64,000 nucleotides of DNA from Saccharothrix luteola. GTDB taxonomy: Bacteria > Actinomycetota > Actinomycetes > Mycobacteriales > Pseudonocardiaceae. Each line of letters starts with the position of its first letter. Within the stretch, counting starts at the first letter, position 1. Under the pieces are notes generated by a model. It had not been told where the DNA came from. It did not search any database and saw nothing but the letters and a program-made list of their open reading frames with translations. The stretch covers positions 201,898-265,897 of the forward strand of contig NZ_JAJHUO010000011.1 of NCBI RefSeq assembly GCF_020859565.1, given 5' to 3'. Shown in pieces: positions 8,729 through 16,392 of the stretch. The position numbers and the translations under genes are program-made.

Positions 8729-11700
8729 TCAGACGTTGCGCCGGTACTGGCCGCCCACCTCGAAGAACGCCTCGGTGATCTGACCGAGCGTGCACACCCG
8801 GGCCGCGTCCATCAGCACCTCGAACACGTTCTCGCCCGACGCGGCGGCCTCCTTCAACCGGCGCAGCGCGGGCTCCGCCTCGGCCGCGTGCGCGGCGGCG
8901 AACGCGCGCGTCCGCTCGACCTGCGACCGCTTCTCCTCCGCCGTGGCCCGTGCCAGCTCGATGGTCACGTTCTCCCGCTTCCCGTCGGCGGGCAGGAACG
9001 TGTTCACCCCGATCAACGGCAGCGAACCGTCGTGCTTGCGCTGCTCGTACCGCATCGACTCGTCCTGGATCCGGCCCCGCTGGTAGCCGGTCTCCATCGC
9101 GCCCAGCACGCCGCCGCGCTCGGAGAGCCGGTCGAACTCCGCCAGCACCGCCTCCTCGACCAGGTCCGTCAGCTCCTCGATCACGAACGAGCCCTGCAAC
9201 GGGTTCTCGTTCGCCGACAGGCCCCACTCCTTGTTGATGATCAGCTGGATCGCCATCGCCCGGCGCACCGACGACTCCGTCGGCGTGGTGACCGCCTCGT
9301 CGTAGGCGTTGGTGTGCAACGAGTTCGTGTTGTCGTACAGCGCGCACAACGCCTGCAACGTGGTCCGGATGTCGTTGAAGTCCATCTCCTGCGCGTGCAA
9401 CGACCGCCCGGACGTCTGCACGTGGTACTTGAACTTCTGCGACCGCTCGTTCGCCCCGTACCGCTCGCGCATCGCGATCGCCCAGATCCGCCGCGCCACC
9501 CGGCCGATCACGCTGTACTCGGCGTCCATGCCGTTGGAGAAGAAGAACGACAGGTTCGGCGCGAAGTCGTCGACGTCCATGCCGCGCGCCAGGTACGACT
9601 CGACGTAGGTGAACCCGTTGGCCAGCGTGAACGCCAGCTGGCTGATGGGGTTCGCCCCGGCCTCGGCGATGTGGTACCCCGAGATCGACACCGAGTAGAA
9701 GTTGCGCACCTTCCGCCGGATGAACCACTCCTGGATGTCGGCCATCATCCGCAGGGAGAACTCGGTGGAGAAGATGCAGGTGTTCTGCCCCTGGTCCTCC
9801 TTGAGGATGTCCGCCTGCACGGTGCCGCGCACGGTCGACAGCGCCCACGCCGTCAGCTCGTCGACCTCGGCCTCGGACGGTTCGCGGCCGTGCTCGGCGC
9901 GGAACTCGGAGACCTGCTGGTCCACCACCGTGTTGAGGAAGAACGCCAGGATCGTCGGCGCCGGACCGTTGATCGTCATCGACACCGACGTGGTGGGCGA
10001 GGTCAGGTCGAACCCGTCGTAGAGCGCCTTCATGTCGTCCAGCGTCGCGATGGACACACCGGACGTGCCGACCTTGCCGTAGACGTCCGGCGGGGTGTCG
10101 GGGTCGCGGCCGTACAACGTCACCGAGTCGAACGCGGTCGACAGCCGGGTCGCCTCCGAACCCTGCGACAGGTACTTGAACCGGCGGTTCGTGCGGAACG
10201 CGTCGCCCTCGCCCGCGAACATCCGCGCCGGGTCCTCACCGTCCCGCTTGAACGGGAACACACCCGCCGTGTACGGGAAGTGGCCGGGCAGGTTCTCCTT
10301 GCGCAGGAACCGCAGCAACGTGCCGTCGTCCTCGTAGCGCGGCAATGACACCCGCCGCACCTTGTTGCCGGACAACGTCTCCCGCGTCAGCTTGGTGTGG
10401 ATCTCCTTGTCCCGCACCCGCACGACCATCTCGTCGCCGCTGTAGGCCTCCACCACCTCGGGCCACGACGCCAGCAGCTCCGCGGACACCGAGTCGACCT
10501 GCTCCTGGGCGGACTCCAGCAGCGAGGTGATCGCCGCCGTGTCGTGCCCGGCCCCCTCCAGCTCCTCGCGCGCCGCCCGCAGGTGCGCGACCCGCCGCAC
10601 CGCGTCCACGTGCGTCTCGGTGGCGCGGTGGTAGCCGCGCACCGTCTCGGCGATCTCGGCCAGGTACCGCACCCGCGTGGGCGGCACCACGGTCGCCGCC
10701 GACGTCGACACCTTCCCGGTCACCACCGGCAGCGCGCCCTCGGCCACGTCCAGGCCGCGTTGCGCCAACTCGCCGCGCAGGTGCTGGTAGAGGGCCGTCA
10801 CGCCGTCGTCGTTGAACGTCGCCGCCGACGTGCCGAAGACCGGCATGTCCTCCCACGACGCACCGAACGCCTCCCGGTTGCGCACCAGCTGACGGGCCAC
10901 GTCACGGCGCGCGTCCTCCGCGCCGCGGCGCTCGAACTTGTTGATCGCGACCGCGTCCGCGAAGTCCAGCATGTCGATCTTCTCCAGCTGCGACGCGGCG
11001 CCGAACTCGGGCGTCATCACGTACAGCGAGAGGTCGACGAAGGGCACGATCGCCGCATCGCCCTGGCCGATGCCCGGCGTCTCCACCACGACCAGGTCGA
11101 ACCCGGCCGCCTTGCACGCCAGGATCGCGTCGCCCAGGCCGTCCGGCACCTCCGAGCCCGCCCGGCGGGTCGCCAGCGAGCGGAAGAAGACGCGGTCGCC
11201 GTCCAGGCAGTTCATCCGGATCCGGTCGCCGAGCAGCGCGCCGCCGCCCTTGCGCCGGGTCGGGTCCACCGCCAGCACCGCCACCCGCAGCTTGTCCTGC
11301 TGGTCCAGCCGGAACCGGCGCACCAGTTCGTCGGTCAGCGACGACTTGCCCGAACCACCCGTTCCGGTGATTCCCAGCACCGGCACCGAGCGCTCGCCGG
11401 CGACGTGGACCATCCGGTCGTGCACCTCCGCCGGCAGCACGCCCGCCTCGATCAGCGTGATCGCCCTGGCCAGCACGTCCTCGCCGCCGGTGAACAGCCC
11501 GTCCCACGACGACGGCGGTCGCTCGGCCAACGACTCGTCGCACGCCCGCACCATCGTGTTGATCATGCGGGCCAGGCCGAGCTCCTGGCCGTCGGCCGGT
11601 GAGAAGATCCGCGCCACGCCACGCGAGTGCAGCAGCTCGATCTCCTCCGGCACGATCACGCCGCCACCGCCGCCGAAGACCTTGATGTGCCCCGCGCCGC

Positions 11701-11968
11701 GTTCGGCCAGCAGCTCGACCAGGTAGCTGAAGTACTCGACGTGCCCGCCCTGGTAGGCGCTGATGGCGATGCCCTGCACGTCTTCCTGCACGGCCGCGGC
11801 GACGACCTCGCGCACCGACCGGTTGTGGCCGAGGTGGACGACCTCGGCACCCTGGGACTGCAGGATCCGCCGCATGATGTTGATCGCGGCGTCGTGCCCG
11901 TCGAACAGGCTGGCCGCGGTCACGAAGCGGACCGGGTGCAGCGGGGTGTGCAGCGGGGCAGCGGTCAC
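8729..11968 (-). CDS. icmF: Fused isobutyryl-CoA mutase IcmF
   Basis: Adenosylcobalamin-dependent acyl-CoA mutase fused to its G-protein chaperone (1079 residues, normal for IcmF). It interconverts isobutyryl-CoA and n-butyryl-CoA, linking valine and fatty-acid metabolism; some members also act on pivalyl-CoA. Domain order fits IcmF: N-terminal B12-binding domain with FDGHDAAINIMRR (residues about 22-34), a MeaI-type GTPase with P-loop GTGGSGKSS (about 203-211), then the TIM-barrel mutase domain from about 550 (YTAGVFPFKR, HVQTSGRSL, TNSLHTNAYDEA). The start is GTG at 11968 with AAGGAG 7 nt upstream. It appears monocistronic, with an imperfect palindrome about 40 bp upstream that may be its operator. 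Confidence 0.95.
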   Translation of the reverse strand: MTAAPLHTPLHPVRFVTAASLFDGHDAAINIMRRILQSQGAEVVHLGHNRSVREVVAAAVQEDVQGIAISAYQGGHVEYFSYLVELLAERGAGHIKVFGGGGGVIVPEEIELLHSRGVARIFSPADGQELGLARMINTMVRACDESLAERPPSSWDGLFTGGEDVLARAITLIEAGVLPAEVHDRMVHVAGERSVPVLGITGTGGSGKSSLTDELVRRFRLDQQDKLRVAVLAVDPTRRKGGGALLGDRIRMNCLDGDRVFFRSLATRRAGSEVPDGLGDAILACKAAGFDLVVVETPGIGQGDAAIVPFVDLSLYVMTPEFGAASQLEKIDMLDFADAVAINKFERRGAEDARRDVARQLVRNREAFGASWEDMPVFGTSAATFNDDGVTALYQHLRGELAQRGLDVAEGALPVVTGKVSTSAATVVPPTRVRYLAEIAETVRGYHRATETHVDAVRRVAHLRAAREELEGAGHDTAAITSLLESAQEQVDSVSAELLASWPEVVEAYSGDEMVVRVRDKEIHTKLTRETLSGNKVRRVSLPRYEDDGTLLRFLRKENLPGHFPYTAGVFPFKRDGEDPARMFAGEGDAFRTNRRFKYLSQGSEATRLSTAFDSVTLYGRDPDTPPDVYGKVGTSGVSIATLDDMKALYDGFDLTSPTTSVSMTINGPAPTILAFFLNTVVDQQVSEFRAEHGREPSEAEVDELTAWALSTVRGTVQADILKEDQGQNTCIFSTEFSLRMMADIQEWFIRRKVRNFYSVSISGYHIAEAGANPISQLAFTLANGFTYVESYLARGMDVDDFAPNLSFFFSNGMDAEYSVIGRVARRIWAIAMRERYGANERSQKFKYHVQTSGRSLHAQEMDFNDIRTTLQALCALYDNTNSLHTNAYDEAVTTPTESSVRRAMAIQLIINKEWGLSANENPLQGSFVIEELTDLVEEAVLAEFDRLSERGGVLGAMETGYQRGRIQDESMRYEQRKHDGSLPLIGVNTFLPADGKRENVTIELARATAEEKRSQVERTRAFAAAHAAEAEPALRRLKEAAASGENVFEVLMDAARVCTLGQITEAFFEVGGQYRRNV

Positions 11969-12006
11969 GACTGGCTCCTTCGGCAGCGCGGAACTGCGTC
12001 CAGATT

Positions 12007-12037
12007 ACTAGGACATCCGTCTATCGGAAGTACTAGC
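12007..12037. promoter_or_regulatory. Imperfect palindrome upstream of icmF
   Basis: Two 13-bp arms (12007-12019 and 12025-12037, 10 of 13 matching) flank a 5-bp spacer, with ACTAGGACATCCG as the left arm. The site overlaps where the icmF promoter should lie and is in the divergent region with the 55-residue gene. The size and spacing suit a TetR-type operator. No regulator gene is adjacent. Confidence 0.4.
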
Positions 12038-12181
12038 GTGTTGTGCGACAGGTCACCCGAGGCGTCGCGAACAGGGACAAATCGGGCTTACCCGACCGAC
12101 GTCGATCGTTTTCGCAACCCTGGCCGTACCCCTCTCCGAAGACGCGTGTAACTTCCGTCCAAACGGGGTAGAGGATCTTCC

Positions 12182-12349
12182 ATGAGCAGCACACCTATCT
12201 ACGACGAGCTGGCCGCCATCCTGCTCGCCGACCACCCGGGCACCGCCGACGCGGCCGCCGCGGGCACACCGCACACAGAGTCGGCCGACGAGCCGTCGAA
12301 GCAGGTCCGCACGGGTGGCCGTCGCCGCAAGCCCGAGCCGGATGCCTGA
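12182..12349 (+). CDS. Small 55-residue protein, unknown
   Basis: An ATG start at 12182 opens 55 codons, beginning MSSTPIYDELAAILLADHPG and ending in a basic patch (GGRRRKPEP). GAGG lies about 8 nt upstream. The N-terminal half looks like a short amphipathic helix and the rest is disordered. Codon use (high G or C at third positions) and the ribosome binding site support coding. I recall short actinobacterial proteins with a similar start but cannot name a function. It is divergent from icmF and upstream of alkB, with the alkB SOS promoter between. Confidence 0.6.
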   Translation: MSSTPIYDELAAILLADHPGTADAAAAGTPHTESADEPSKQVRTGGRRRKPEPDA

Positions 12350-12387
12350 TCTTTTAGTCAGCACTGAAGCTATAGAGCCCATTGGGG

Positions 12388-12403
12388 TCGAACGTGTGTT
12401 CGA
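12388..12403. promoter_or_regulatory. LexA (SOS) box of alkB
   Basis: TCGAACGTGTGTTCGA matches the actinobacterial/Gram-positive LexA consensus CGAAC-N4-GTTCG exactly; the palindrome extends one further base pair each side. It covers the -35 area of the alkB promoter, whose -10 (TATGCT, 12413-12418) lies 7 bp before the start codon. Confidence 0.8.
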
Positions 12404-12412
12404 CTCTCGGGT

Positions 12413-12418
12413 TATGCT
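12413..12418 (+). promoter_or_regulatory. -10 element; probably leaderless alkB transcript
   Basis: TATGCT ends 6 bp before the ATG at 12425, so transcription would start at or next to the start codon. No Shine-Dalgarno sequence precedes the ATG, consistent with a leaderless mRNA, which is common in actinobacteria. Confidence 0.6.
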
Positions 12419-12424
12419 GACCCC

Positions 12425-13042
12425 ATGCAGGTGTCGCTGTTCGACGACGGCGCCGAGGCGCCCGCGCTGCGCCCGCTGACCGGTGTGCGGCGGACCGAGC
12501 TGGGCGACGGTGCCTGGGTCGACGTGCTCCCCGGCTGGCTGACCGGCGCGGACGCGCTGTTCCGACGCCTGGCCGCCGAGGTGCCGTGGCGGGCCGAGCG
12601 CAGGCAGATGTACGAGCGCGTGGTGGACGTTCCGCGCCTGCTCTGCTTCTACGGCGAGGACGCGCCGCTCCCCGACCCCGTGCTGACCGCGGCGCGGGAC
12701 GGGTTGAGCGCCTGGTACGCCGAGGAGCTCGGCGAGCCGTTCCGCACGGCGGGCCTGTGCTACTACCGCGACGGGCGCGATTCCGTGGCCTGGCACGGTG
12801 ACACGATCGGGCGAGGCTCCACCGAGGACACGATGGTGGCGATCGTGTCGGTGGGGACGCCGCGCGCGTTGGCGTTGCGCCCGCGCGGCGGCGGGGCGAC
12901 CGTCCGGTACGCGCTCGGCCACGGCGACCTGATCGTGATGGGCGGGTCGTGCCAGCGGACGTGGGAGCACGCCGTGCCGAAAGCGGGCAAAGCGGTCGGA
13001 CCGCGCATCAGCATCCAGTTCCGCCCCCGCGGCGTGCGCTGA
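12425..13042 (+). CDS. alkB: AlkB-family DNA alkylation repair dioxygenase
   Basis: A 2-oxoglutarate/Fe(II) dioxygenase of 205 residues that removes alkyl groups such as 1-methyladenine and 3-methylcytosine from DNA by oxidation. The iron ligands are seen as His124 and Asp126 in WHGDTIG and His182 in WEHAVPK; the 2-oxoglutarate-binding arginines are in ISIQFRPR near the C-terminus. The length suits single-domain bacterial AlkB. It appears leaderless and to be under LexA control through the box at 12388-12403, which would tie it to the SOS response, unlike the E. coli gene, which is in the Ada regulon. Confidence 0.92.
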   Translation: MQVSLFDDGAEAPALRPLTGVRRTELGDGAWVDVLPGWLTGADALFRRLAAEVPWRAERRQMYERVVDVPRLLCFYGEDAPLPDPVLTAARDGLSAWYAEELGEPFRTAGLCYYRDGRDSVAWHGDTIGRGSTEDTMVAIVSVGTPRALALRPRGGGATVRYALGHGDLIVMGGSCQRTWEHAVPKAGKAVGPRISIQFRPRGVR

Positions 13043-13095
13043 CGACCTGGAATTCTGCTGCTTGTGGAGCATGACCGCCGTCACTACCCTCCGCC

Positions 13096-13109
13096 TGGGA
13101 GCGCTCCCA
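13096..13109. promoter_or_regulatory. CebR-type operator
   Basis: TGGGAGCGCTCCCA is a perfect 14-bp palindrome and equals the known Streptomyces CebR/CelR consensus. It lies 34 bp before the start codon of the GH5 cellulase. It implies cellobiose- or cello-oligosaccharide-dependent derepression of the cellulase by a CebR-like LacI protein. Confidence 0.85.
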
Positions 13110-13143
13110 GAACGCGTTGCGAACATCCTCAAAGGAGAGCGGT

Positions 13144-14730
13144 ATGCGGCAACGGAGATCCGTCTTCGGCGCTCTGCTCGCGGCTGCGGTAGCCGTCAGC
13201 GGAGTCGTCGCGATGGCGACGGCGGGACACGTCACGGCGGCCCCGGCCGGTGGTTACCTGCACACCGCGGGCAACAAGATCGTGGACAGCACCGGCGCGA
13301 CGGTCCGGCTGACCGGCATCAACTGGTTCGGCATGGAGACCGACAACAAGACCTTCCACGGGCTGTGGTCCAACCGCACGTGGAAGCAGCAGCTCGACCA
13401 GATGGCCTCGCTCGGCTACAACACCCTGCGGGTGCCCTTCTCGAACGACGCGCTCAAGCCGGGCGCGACGGCGTCGGGCGTCAACGACTTCACCAACCCC
13501 GATCTGGTCGGGCTGTCGCCGTTGCAGATCCTGGACAAGGTCATCGAGTACGCGGGCCAGAAGGGGATGCGCATCATCCTCGACCGGCACCGCCCGACCA
13601 GCGCCGGGCAGTCCGCGCTCTGGTACACGGCGACCGTGCCCGAGAGCACGTGGATCAACGACTGGAAGATGCTCGCGCAGCGGTACGCGGGCAACACCAC
13701 GGTGATCGGCGCCGACCTGCACAACGAGCCGCACGCCGAGGGGACCAACCCCAACGCCACCGGCGCGTGCTGGGGCTGCGGCGTGGTGGAGCGCGACTGG
13801 CGGCTGGCGGCCGAGCGGGCGGGCAACGCGATCCTGTCCGTGCAGCCGAACTGGCTGATCTTCGTCGAGGGGGTCAGCTGCCCGAGCGGCGGGCTGTCCG
13901 ACACCTGGGACAACGACCCGTCCAACGACGAGGACTGCGGCTGGTGGGGCGGCAACCTGTCCAAGGCCGGCGAGTTCCCGGTGCGCTTGACCGTGCCGAA
14001 CCGGCTGGTCTACTCGCCGCACGAGTACGCGACGTCGGTGTTCGAGCAGAAGTGGTTCACCGCGCCGGACTTCCCGGCGAACATGCCCGCCATCTGGGAC
14101 AAGTACTGGGGCTACCTGCACAAGAGCAACACCGCGCCGTTGATGATGGGCGAGTTCGGGTCGACGCTGGCCAACCCGAAGGACAAGGTGTGGCTGGAGA
14201 ACCTGATGGCCTACACCGGCAAGGGTGTCGACGGCATCTCGTTCACGTATTGGTCGTGGAACCCGAACTCGGGTGACACGGGCGGGATCGTGGGCGACGA
14301 CTGGACCACGGTGAACCAGGCCAAGCAGTCGATCCTGCAGCCGTACCTGATCCCGCCGACGGGTGGGACCACGACGACCACTACGACGACCACGACCACG
14401 TCCGGGGGCAACGGCTCGGGGGCGTGCAAGACGGCGTGGCGGCAGGACAACGCGTGGCAGGGCGGCTTCCAGGGCTCGTTGACGGTGACGAACAGCGCGA
14501 CGAGCGCGGTCAACCCGTGGAAGGTGGTGTTCACGCTGCCGACCGGTGCGACCATCGGCAGCGGGTGGAACGGGACGTTCAGCCAGAGCGGGACGACGGT
14601 CACCGTGACCGCGCCGTCGTACGCGCCTTCGCTGGGCGCGGGCGCTTCGGTGTCGCTCGGGTTCACCGCGAACGGCACGGCGGGTGCGCCGAGCGGCGTC
14701 ACGTTGGGCGGGGCTGCCTGCTCCGCGTGA
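13144..14730 (+). CDS. Secreted GH5 endoglucanase with CBM2
   Basis: Exported cellulase of 528 residues. Order: signal peptide (about 1-35, basic start then hydrophobic, ending AHAA-like before PAGGYLH), GH5 catalytic domain (about 40-400), a proline/threonine linker with about 11 consecutive Thr (about 408-420), and a C-terminal family 2 cellulose-binding module (about 425-528, Cys near both ends). The acid/base is Glu195 in HNEP and the nucleophile Glu337 in GEFGS. RHRP and WSWNPNSGDTGGI match actinobacterial GH5 endoglucanases. I use the ATG at 13144, preceded by AAGGAGA. The upstream CebR box suggests cellobiose induction. A hairpin at 14778-14816 ends the transcript. Confidence 0.94.
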   Translation: MRQRRSVFGALLAAAVAVSGVVAMATAGHVTAAPAGGYLHTAGNKIVDSTGATVRLTGINWFGMETDNKTFHGLWSNRTWKQQLDQMASLGYNTLRVPFSNDALKPGATASGVNDFTNPDLVGLSPLQILDKVIEYAGQKGMRIILDRHRPTSAGQSALWYTATVPESTWINDWKMLAQRYAGNTTVIGADLHNEPHAEGTNPNATGACWGCGVVERDWRLAAERAGNAILSVQPNWLIFVEGVSCPSGGLSDTWDNDPSNDEDCGWWGGNLSKAGEFPVRLTVPNRLVYSPHEYATSVFEQKWFTAPDFPANMPAIWDKYWGYLHKSNTAPLMMGEFGSTLANPKDKVWLENLMAYTGKGVDGISFTYWSWNPNSGDTGGIVGDDWTTVNQAKQSILQPYLIPPTGGTTTTTTTTTTTSGGNGSGACKTAWRQDNAWQGGFQGSLTVTNSATSAVNPWKVVFTLPTGATIGSGWNGTFSQSGTTVTVTAPSYAPSLGAGASVSLGFTANGTAGAPSGVTLGGAACSA

Positions 14731-14777
14731 CGCCGGGTCGCGCGGCCTGCACCGCGTGAGATCGCCGCGAAACGCGA

Positions 14778-14816
14778 CGCGGCGGGTGCCCGGACTTTGC
14801 CCGGTCACCCGCCGCG
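14778..14816. terminator. Bidirectional hairpin terminator
   Basis: Arms 14778-14793 and 14800-14816 pair with one mismatch around a 6-nt loop (ACTTTG). It lies between the convergent GH5 and CsbD genes, 47 bp past one stop codon and 12 bp past the other, so it can serve both. Confidence 0.75.
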
Positions 14817-14827
14817 CGGCATGCGAA

Positions 14828-15001
14828 TCAGCCCTTGAACGCGTCCTTGACCTTCTCGGCCGCCTGCTTGAGGTTGCCCTTGACCTGCTCACCCCGGCCC
14901 TCGGCCTCGAGGTCGGGATCGTCGGTCGCACGACCGGCCGCTTCCTTCGCCTTGCCCTTGAGTTCGTCGGCCTTGGCGTCGAACTTGTCGTCGATACCCA
15001 T
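14828..15001 (-). CDS. CsbD family stress protein
   Basis: A 57-residue hydrophilic, lysine/glutamate-rich protein of the CsbD family, starting MGIDDKFDAKADELKGKAKE and carrying the GNLKQAAEKVKDAF motif. CsbD-type proteins accumulate under general stress under SigB control; their molecular role is unknown. The ATG at 15001 is chosen because a longer upstream frame lacks family similarity. A SigB-like promoter at 15011-15035 directly precedes it. Confidence 0.9.
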   Translation of the reverse strand: MGIDDKFDAKADELKGKAKEAAGRATDDPDLEAEGRGEQVKGNLKQAAEKVKDAFKG

Positions 15002-15327
15002 GACACCTGGATACCCCCTCGGAGGCCACGGAAACCGGCCCACGATCGCGATCCTCGCCTCAGCCGCGACGGCGACGGCAGTGCGGCGTCGTCCCGGTCG
15101 CGGCCCGTAGGTGGGATAGGCGGGTGGTTGGTCGCGGACCTCTTTGTTTCAACCGACGTTTCAGGGCAATGATAACGGCGTCTTTTTTGAACCCCTGCGG
15201 CAAGATCACCCGATCGTGGAGCTGGTGATCGACAAAGGTGCTGGTCAGGGCGTGATGAAGAGTCGGTCAGCGGTGCGGCGTCGTCACCGGACCCTGGGGG
15301 TGGGTCCGATGACGAGGCGGTGTGCGG
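15002..15327. other. Intergenic stretch upstream of csbD-like gene
   Basis: A 326-bp gap between the CsbD gene and the end of the eight-gene ESX-type cluster, both on the minus strand. Besides the SigB-like promoter it holds an AT-richer patch (about 15146-15195, with GTTTCAACC and a run of seven T) that is unusual for this DNA and might carry further promoters. I see no convincing gene or strong hairpin in it. Confidence 0.5.
15011..15035 (-). promoter_or_regulatory. SigB-like promoter of the CsbD gene
   Basis: On the minus strand GTTTC (15035-15031), 14 bp, then GGGTAT (15016-15011). This fits the Streptomyces SigB/SigF-type consensus GNNTN14-16GGGTAY. The start site would be within a few bases of the ATG at 15001, so the mRNA may be nearly leaderless. 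Confidence 0.65.
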
Positions 15328-16392
15328 CTACGGGTGGGTGAGCGTGCCCATCAGCAGGTCCACGAAGTGGTCCATGTCGGCGATCAGGCACGACGGCTGG
15401 GCGTGCTTGCCCGTGCAACCCTCCGCCCAACCGCTGCCGTCGCCGTAGTCGACGAACGTGTGCGGGATGCCCGCCGCGACCAGGTGATCCCGCGTAACGA
15501 TGTTGGTCGCCCAAGCCCGGTTCTCGACCACGGCTTGCAGCGGGTCCACGGTGAGGTCCCCGCCGTTCCCCGTGTACATCGCGACACCCATGCCCCGCAG
15601 CGGACCGACGTGCTGCGCGGGGCTCTCCCGGTTCCACCCGCCGTCCAGCGGCCAGATCGGCGGACCGAAGACGGACTCCACCGGAACGGTCGGTGTGCCG
15701 CTGCCCGGCAGTTGCGTGGACGCGATGACCGCCGCCCGCTGCTCCTGGCTGAGCAGGTCGAGACCGCCGGAGAAGCTGCCGACGTACGCGAACAGGTCCG
15801 GCCGGTGCTCGGCGTAGTGGAACGCGCCGAACCCGCCCATCGAGTGCCCGGAGACGGCCCGCCCGTCTCGCCGCGCGATGGTGCGGAGGTTCGCGTCCAC
15901 GAACGGGATCACCTGGTCCAGGTGGAAGTTCTCCCAGTTCTGCGGGCCGAGCGCCGCCGGCGGGTACCGCCAGTTCGTGTACCAGCCCCGCCCGGAGCCG
16001 TTGGGCGCCACCGTGATCAGCGGGACGCCGACCGTGGTCTCCTCGAACATCCGCTGGTTCACGACGGTGTTCGGGCGGTCCGGGTGGCCGTGCAGGTGGT
16101 ACTGCACGGGGTAGCGGGTGGCGACTCGGTCGTAGCCCTCCGGCAGCGTCACCATGATCGTGTGCTCGCCGGAGACCTGCCCCTCCATCACCGAGTACGC
16201 CGGCACCTGGGCGGTGCGCACGGTGAACACGAACGTCCGCTCGTTCCCGTCCACCCAGGCCGGCCGGCTCACCACGGTCAGCCCGTGCCCGTCGGTGAAC
16301 AGCGGCGGCCCACCCGCCGCCGACGCGGTCGCACTCGCGCCGGACAGGCCGAGCACACCGGCCGCGGCCAGCGCGGTCAGTCGCCGGATCAC
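15328..16392 (-). CDS. Exported alpha/beta-hydrolase esterase (PF00756 type)
   Basis: A secreted esterase-fold protein of 354 residues. A signal peptide (MIRRLTALAAAGVLGLSG, cleavage near residue 27) leads into an alpha/beta-hydrolase domain like those of enterochelin esterases and mycolyltransferases. The nucleophile is in GHSMGGFGAFHYAEH (about residue 182), and a late His (ADMDHFVDLL, near the C-terminus) may complete the triad. Start is GTG at 16392, overlapping the stop codon of the previous gene by 4 bp, so it is the last gene of the coupled ESX-type cluster. The substrate is unknown; a cell-envelope ester is plausible from context. Confidence 0.85.
   Translation of the reverse strand: MIRRLTALAAAGVLGLSGASATASAAGGPPLFTDGHGLTVVSRPAWVDGNERTFVFTVRTAQVPAYSVMEGQVSGEHTIMVTLPEGYDRVATRYPVQYHLHGHPDRPNTVVNQRMFEETTVGVPLITVAPNGSGRGWYTNWRYPPAALGPQNWENFHLDQVIPFVDANLRTIARRDGRAVSGHSMGGFGAFHYAEHRPDLFAYVGSFSGGLDLLSQEQRAAVIASTQLPGSGTPTVPVESVFGPPIWPLDGGWNRESPAQHVGPLRGMGVAMYTGNGGDLTVDPLQAVVENRAWATNIVTRDHLVAAGIPHTFVDYGDGSGWAEGCTGKHAQPSCLIADMDHFVDLLMGTLTHP

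Noticed and set aside
13129..15006. A 625-codon open frame antisense to the GH5 gene
   Set aside because: It is Arg/Pro-rich with no domain and mirrors a well-supported gene; long antisense frames are expected at this GC content. The same applies to the long opposite-strand frames over icmF, GH97, GH42, GH67 and the P-type ATPase gene.
15144..15341. A 65-codon frame in the gap upstream of the CsbD gene
   Set aside because: It has no ribosome binding site, no recognisable sequence and irregular codon use.
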